Positions 58,030 through 64,000 of a DNA stretch of 64,000 bases are shown here, piece after piece. The position numbers and the translations under genes were made by a program. Within the stretch, counting starts at the first letter, position 1. Every line of letters begins with the position of its first letter. The notes below the pieces were generated by a model that ran no database searches, had not been told where the DNA came from, and worked only from the letters and a program-made list of their open reading frames with translations. This stretch comes from Drosophila pseudoobscura. Lineage: Eukaryota; Arthropoda; Insecta; Diptera; Drosophilidae. Where the stretch lies: contig NC_046683.1 in assembly GCF_009870125.1 (NCBI RefSeq), positions 56,001,869 to 56,065,868 on the forward strand, written 5' to 3'.

Positions 58030-61000
58030 GCCACCCCTAAAATTTTTGTATTGATTGTGTGTGTTTTGGGCGAAATAAGTTTTATTGAATTTGGAGCAGT
58101 GAAACAGTTTTTTTTTAAGAAAAATGTGCATAAAATGAATGTGTAACTCGTATTCAGGTAAAATATATATATACAGAATTGTGAAAATGTTAATTATGCA
58201 TCCGTAAACAGACACGGATGTGCAAACAAATGTAAATATCGCTCATTGTAGTATATGTGCATATAACATGCATACATATATACACATGCAGGTGCATTAA
58301 AAACATAGAATAGTGAACATATGTATACATTAATACACGCAACGATCAGAATTAAAATACGTACATTCATATATACTCTATATATTAAGGAGCTTGCACG
58401 TACCTATTATGTACATATATACATACATAAATTTGTGCACAACTATTCGCATTCGTTCGGTCGTGAGCATGCGACTCGTTTGCACTAGTGAAATCGTCCA
58501 CCACTGGGTGTCGTCCTTGCGCTACCAAAGGACAGGGCGGACGCTTTATCTGAAATGTTTGTTTTTTATACGAGGTAATACTCATAATATTGAATTGCTG
58601 TATTCTTGCCCAGCATCATTTGCCGAGACGATATTGTCCGTCCTTGCCTTCATCTTGTTTGTCGCCTAGTTCTCAGAGACTATAAGTGCTCAAGCAGCCG
58701 AATTTTGTGTTCAAATCAAACTGATTAAAAATGTGTCCCCTAAAATGTGCAAGGTAAAAGAACACCGCTAATGCCGCTAGGGGTAATGCTAATAGGGGTT
58801 TTGTCGTATGCAAAATCGTGGCAATCGAATCATTATTATAGCCAGTATAAAGTAGCTCTTATCTTTCACACTCTCTCCCAGAGTGGCCTAGCACTATGGA
58901 GACTCTCCCTCTAGATTAGGCTCTGGAGCAATCAGATTTTGTGCAAAAGCTTATGCTTATGCAATTTTGAAGATTCCAAGTTTGTGCGTAACTGCAGAGA
59001 GAAACCGCTTTTCATATGGGGTTGAAGTATAGAAAGGTAATTATTAGGTTCTCTATAAATCTCAATGACCTGAATTCTACTGGAAAAAATACATATTCGT
59101 ATTTTATGCAGGAAAATTATCGATTAAAACAATGCGAAAATCTAAAATTCTACTGCAGGGCTTAAGTAATATAATAGTATAATTTTTCAGTGGTTTCATT
59201 ATAACTATCACTATACAAATATAAGCAAACGATGAGTATTTGTATACTTATTAATAAGTATTTGCTAGTATCTAATAATAAGTGTGTATAGTATATCTAA
59301 TAATAAGTAGTGCCGCACATCTTATACATAATAGGCCAAATACATTGCAATTACTTTTATTAAATGCAACATTTTAATTCTCATATTTACAGCAACTCAA
59401 TAACCTTTATGTGGTCAATAATGGTCTTTGGATTGCAAGACGGAAAACCTTATGATGTGAGTAAAATAAAACATAGTTCATAAGTGTAAATTATTGCATG
59501 GATACCCCATTAATTGCTCCAAGCGTCAGCGCAGGGCTATTGCTCGGGTTGCGCGCAGATTTGTTCATTTTGGGCCGCCTAAAAGGCAATTAAACTTTAG
59601 GCCCTGATACCAAAAAGAGCAATACTACTCGTACATAAACATCGATTTCAAATGCTAATCGTATTTCATAAACTGGTGATCTAAGCTTTACTTGTTCTAC
59701 AGCAGCAGATCTCAGCAGACAAACATTTTTTTAATATTAAATGGTTCCTTTTTTTAAACTGTTTAATAGCGAGGATGGCGAGGCGAAGATATATTGACAA
59801 AGAGCCCTTGTTTTAAAAGCTTCTGCATGGAAACTAATAAAGGTTCGTTGCTATTAGTCTTGCATTCGACCTTTTTGATTTGTTATGATACAGTGTAATC
59901 TGATTGTAATCTGAGCTGCTTAATTTAAATCCATACAACTATGGATTTCATCTTTACTAAATATCTTTCAGACATGCAAAAACCAAAAAGAAAAATACAT
60001 TGTGATATTTGCATATACATATATGCATACAAATTAAAAGTCTGTGGCTAATTTTAGTCACCCAAAAAGAGACTAGTTTTCAGAGAAGCTGTAATGTAGT
60101 TGTAGGTGCGATCGAAAGATTTCACCAAATGAGACTAAACCGAATGTTTAGAATTCTCTAAATCGATGAAATAAACTTGGCAGACTAATCCGATAATGAT
60201 CATGGGGTTTTTTTTTCGTACCAATTATCTTTCTACCAATCCTTTTTTTTTTAGAGCTTTCTGCCTTAATTGCTCAATATAATTTCACTACGTGATAATA
60301 AGCGCGTAATTTCTAATGCACAAATTAAAACATTTATGCAATTATGAAAAGTATTGAATATTAAATGTTTCAGCTCGGGATTTGCTGTCGATTTACTGTT
60401 GCAACGCCCATAGCAGAACAATTAAAATTTATTAAGTAACAAATGAACTAAAATAAGTTACTTGTTAAAGTTTTTTTTGTAAAGGAATTTCTTGCTGTGA
60501 ACGAAGTTTGTCTTAAGAATAGCAGCAGATCCATTCCAGTAGAGAGAGAGAAAGAGCTAATTAATCTTTACAAATGAAATTATTTTTATATATTTAAGTT
60601 ACATTTGTATTAGCGCCAAATTAATATTTGGTGAATTGTGCCTATGGCAGAATGTATGAATGTATTTTAAAAATGATGATTTGGTGAATCTTAAGCATTT
60701 TAAGCAGGTAAGAATTAAATTTGTTAACAAACAAAAAAGAATAAGTTTTTGATATTCATCTGACCAGACATTACATAAAAATTAATCGAAAAAACTGTAA
60801 CAGTTTGGCAACCCTATTTCGTTATGCTTAACACACAAAAAGAAGCAAAAAGAACCCTTAGCGTGTAGAGAAAAATATGGTTAACCAATAATCGTCCTGT
60901 ATAGAGACGAGAATTTACGCGCATGCGCCTGAACGCCCGATTCCTTCAGTCCTTTGGTACACATCAGGTTGGAAATGAAATATACAAGTTAATAGAGCCC

Positions 61001-61315
61001 AATACAATTTTTTTTCCTCACGTATTATAAAGAAAAATTGACGAGTCGAGTCGTCGCTCGTTCAAACGTTATATGTGTGCTTTATATCGTGGTTTAATTG
61101 ATAAATTCATGCACACCGGAGCGTTAACGTTAACGTAATGCAATAAGATGCTTTCGAAAATATCGATTTAAAGTTGGTTTTTGTTCAAAAACAAACACCA
61201 GGTCAAATGTGAAAAGTACTGGCAAGGAAAAGCCATTGAATACGTTTAGAATATATTGAAATAAATAAGTATAAGCCTTTAGTAAGTTACTAACAGAACA
61301 GTGCAAAGCAAAACA
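58030..61315 (+). promoter_or_regulatory. CG7646 5' region with a likely first intron
   Basis: A good donor, ATTCAG/GTAAAA, at 58157/58158 follows the terminal motif 1 by 128 bp, so a noncoding first exon of about 58030-58157 and a 3-kb first intron are plausible. Alternatively an initiator-like TTCAGTCC near 60947-60954 gives a nearer start. Microsatellites lie near 58250-58330. No other gene is supported in these 3.3 kb. Confidence 0.35.
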
Positions 61316-63239
61316 ATGGGATGCTTGAGTAGTAAAGACCGTTTAACTAAAGAAGACATGGAGTTTTTGAAAACCCACACAAGATACGATGAAGCCACCA
61401 TTAAAGAGTGGTATAAAGGATTTAAGGTGAGTAAACGACACTTGCGACGACCCTTGTGGCTTGGAACAACAACAAAAATCGTCTAATTGTGTTTTCTTTT
61501 TGTATATAGCAAGATTGCCCGAACGGGCGTTTGACGCCAGCAAAATTTGTCGATATGTATAAAATGTTTTTTCCATCCGGAAATGCGGAGGAATTTTGTG
61601 ACCATGTTTTTCGTACATTTGATATGGACAAAAATGGATATATCGACTTCAAGGTAATTGTTTTATTTTTATTCTATTCAGAAAACAACACACACATGCT
61701 ACATTTTCCGATTCCTAACATCTGCTGTGTTTTGGGAGTGGGTTTTTTTTTGTATTTTTATTCGTGCAGATGTCTGCAACAGGCAGAAGTAAGAGTTTTA
61801 AACACGAAAAGCTACATATATTCTAGGCGACTCAGCTATGTCCATCCTCCTGAATAAATGTACACTAAAATTCACACATAAATGGAATCGTATTTAATAT
61901 TCAGACTTCGTTTTTTCCATCCAAGGGGGGCACAAAGGAAACCTCCCATAAATTAATAATATGGGGGTCCCTACAGCATAAGTACACACGCACCGAATCG
62001 GGGGTGCTCCGGCTCCAGATCAGAAACATATGTACATATATGGTTAAAGGTACTCGAGTCATTAGGCTAAAACACGTGTCTTGGGGCGGGGCTTGCCTAT
62101 TGCACATCTCTTCGATTTTATAATAGATTTGTGGGGTCGTTGGCCTTGTTACTGGTTAGTAGGTTAATTTCTTCGGTTAGTTAGTTCTCTTTTCGTGGCC
62201 GGATTTGTGTTTGTGTGATAACCATTGTCAGGCTTTTCATATTTAAATCCATTCGATTCCATTAAATCATCCGAAGTTAGTGCTAAAGTAAAATATACTC
62301 ATTATTAAATCTCTACGGAAACAACATCTTTCTTTTTCAGGAATTTTTACTTGCAATAGATGTTACTTCAAGCGGAACACCAGAAGAAAAGCTAAAATGG
62401 GCTTTTCGAATGTACGATGTTGATGGAAATGGTGTCATAGACATACAAGAAATGACCAAAATTGTTCAGGTATGAAATTTAACAACCAACTGATTAAACC
62501 TACTCCCATTGAAGCAATCCAGACCCACATGGGGAATAATAAAAAAAAAAGCTCGAGAATGTAAAAGCAAAATACATGTCGTGTGCATGACGAGACACAT
62601 TTTTGCTCGACTTTAAACTGGGATTAAGTCTCGGTCTCACGAATGCTAACAACAAAATACATTTCGTGTGCTTGACGATTCACACTGATGCTCGTAAATG
62701 AGTGGCGTAAACATTAATGATGTTGCTAGTATTCAGTTGAAGCAGTCTTCCAGTAAAAATTCTGCCGTAGCATAACCTTATCCATATCTTGCATTGAAGT
62801 CATATAGCACTTCATTTTATTCTCTTGTGATCCCGATGGCACACTTGATTGTCTACATCGTACTTTATCAGGGGTATTTTTTTTGCTAATTTCTCAATAG
62901 TTCCCTAAATAAAAACTGAAATTATTCCCGACGTTTAAAAGCTGCTCTGCTATATCTAAAACATTTAAATATTAAATGAATGGTCTCAGCAATTTAGAAA
63001 AAACACTTTATATTTTGACTTGCCAGAATATTCCTCATTCATACATTTGTGTATTGTTACAGGCAATTTATGATATGCTTGGAGCGTGCTCATCCAATCG
63101 TCCTGCAGACTCCGCGGAAGAACGAGCAAAAAATATATTTGCTAAGATGGACGAAAATAATGATGGTCAATTAACGCAAGATGAGTTTTTAAAAGGATGC
63201 TTACAAGATGAAGAGTTGTCCAAAATGTTGGCGCCATAA
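61316..63239 (+). CDS. CG7646: Neuronal calcium sensor / visinin-like EF-hand protein (CG7646 ortholog)
   Basis: Four phase-0 exons (61316-61426, 61510-61653, 62341-62469, 63063-63239) give 186 residues. The start MGCLSSK is an N-myristoylation signal. EF-hand 1 is degenerate ([12 protein letters not shown], the cysteine-proline form typical of the recoverin/neurocalcin family). EF-hands 2-4 keep calcium ligands: [24 protein letters not shown] and [12 protein letters not shown]. The family couples calcium to membrane targets in neurons. It is not frequenin or Nca as I remember their sequences (the start and C terminus differ), so I assign the paralog CG7646; the family is more certain than the paralog. 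The 0.69- and 0.59-kb introns contain dispersed repeat pieces. Confidence 0.9.
62570..62700 (+). repeat. Short dispersed repeat in CG7646 intron 3
   Basis: Contains two imperfect direct copies of a unit with ACAAAATACATTTCGTGTGC and related sequence. A segment from TGCTCGACTT through ACAAAATACATG matches, in inverted orientation, the Wnk intron near 47840-47935. Family unknown. Confidence 0.55.
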
Positions 63240-63420
63240 ACAATTATATCCTACAATATGTGTGTATTTGATGAAATCAGTAATGAAATGTATAAATATT
63301 TAATTTATATTTCTTATACTAAAATTAAACTATGGAATCATTAAAATATTTGCATTGTATAAGTCTCATTCCAATTTAGAATTACATCTAAACTTGGTCA
63401 AATATCAAAACTACTCTAAT
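63240..63420. other. CG7646 3' flank
   Basis: Probable 3' UTR with AT-rich sequence. No further coding sequence seen. Confidence 0.45.
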
Positions 63421-64000
63421 ATGGGGATGCTAATATCACTGGGCCCAATGCGGAGCCGCAGCTAATATAAACTCTTAACTTTAATAAATGCTCTTTATCT
63501 AGTATCTGCTACGACGATATCTTTTAATAACTTTTAATAATAACGCATCATATGCACGTATACTTATAGATTATAAGAGGTTATTCCTTTTTTTAAGTCT
63601 TCTTTTTTTTTTTAATACATTGTCTAATCATCAACTCTGTCTTAAACTAATAATCTAACTGATTGGGAGCAATGTCAATTTTTATTTTCGAATATTCTCG
63701 ACAGCTCACAACATTTTGGTGACCCCGACACGTGATTTATGTAAGCGGTGGTCATGCTCCCATCGCTAACTAGCTCTCTGGCCAGTTTCGTTTTTGAAGT
63801 AGAGATCGATACATAAAATTATTCTCATTGGCTGTGCATTAAATGACTACGAGATTGTTCTCAGTATATGATCCTTTGCTGGCTGTGTCTGTCTTTCTGT
63901 CAATAGTGTCTCCACTATTTGGCTATTCTATTAGGTTTTCTTGTCGCTTTCATATTCTATTGCTGTGCTCGTCTTGGTCAGAGACTGTGTACAGAGAGAC
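63421..64000 (+). mobile_element. Possible BEL/Pao-like LTR end with primer-binding site
   Basis: TTTTGGTGACCCCGACACGT at 63714-63733 resembles the primer-binding region after the LTR of BEL/Pao-type retrotransposons. The preceding CTCACAACA would be the 3' end of an LTR of perhaps 300 bp, with an AATAAA near 63484. The LTR start is not clear and the window ends before any coding part, so whether the element is whole cannot be said. Treated as an old insertion. Confidence 0.4.

Noticed and set aside
1-64000. tRNA, rRNA, CRISPR arrays or bacterial-type operons
   Set aside because: None seen; the sequence is an insect nuclear genome with spliced genes.

Overview
This is a gene-dense euchromatic window from a Drosophila nuclear genome. 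Nearly every gene is an ortholog of a Drosophila melanogaster gene that I place from memory on Muller element D (chromosome arm 3L, about 78-80). Gene structures are typical of flies: many 50-70 nt introns with GTAAGT-like donors, TATGTACATA-type microsatellites, and AT-rich intergenic DNA. From remembered PLK4/SAK sequences the species looks closer to the subgenus Drosophila (virilis, mojavensis or grimshawi side) than to melanogaster, but this is weak and the species is not identified. || Layout: TMEM104-like transporter CG5262 (-), lipoyl synthase Las (-), proteolipid protein M6 (+), polo-like kinase SAK/PLK4 (-), Cdk12 (+), the WDR26 ortholog CG7611 (+), Arv1 (-), makorin Mkrn1 (+), a pickpocket DEG/ENaC channel (+), proteasome subunit Rpn10 (+), COX8 (-), V-ATPase subunit e (VhaM9.7, +), the 10-kb WNK kinase gene (-), CMP-sialic acid synthetase Csas (+), and the neuronal calcium sensor CG7646 (+). 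I rebuilt exon structures by joining frames at splice sites; phases close for all of them. The 5' ends of Wnk and CG7611 remain uncertain. || Most genes are unrelated housekeeping functions (lipoate synthesis, respiration, V-ATPase, proteasome and ubiquitin systems, transcription, centriole duplication). M6, the ppk channel and CG7646 look tissue-specific. I see no operon-like system. || The most unusual signal is a dispersed AT-rich repeat family of about 0.1-1.3 kb per copy. Its 3' end is a composite of known Drosophila core-promoter motifs: several GGTATATTT blocks (Ohler motif 6), often a DRE-like TATCGATA, and a terminal CGGTCACACTG (Ohler motif 1, the M1BP site). Seven copies have this end. 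All seven lie upstream of a gene on the same strand with the motif-1 end facing the gene: CG5262, Cdk12, CG7611, Arv1, Mkrn1, Rpn10 and CG7646. One copy is bracketed by a perfect 26-bp direct repeat. Either a mobile element carries a ready-made housekeeping promoter, or promoter modules have been copied around. Minor elements are a LINE remnant near 40.5 kb, a possible BEL/Pao-like LTR end near 63.7 kb, a 23-bp poly-G tract, and a few short dispersed repeats.
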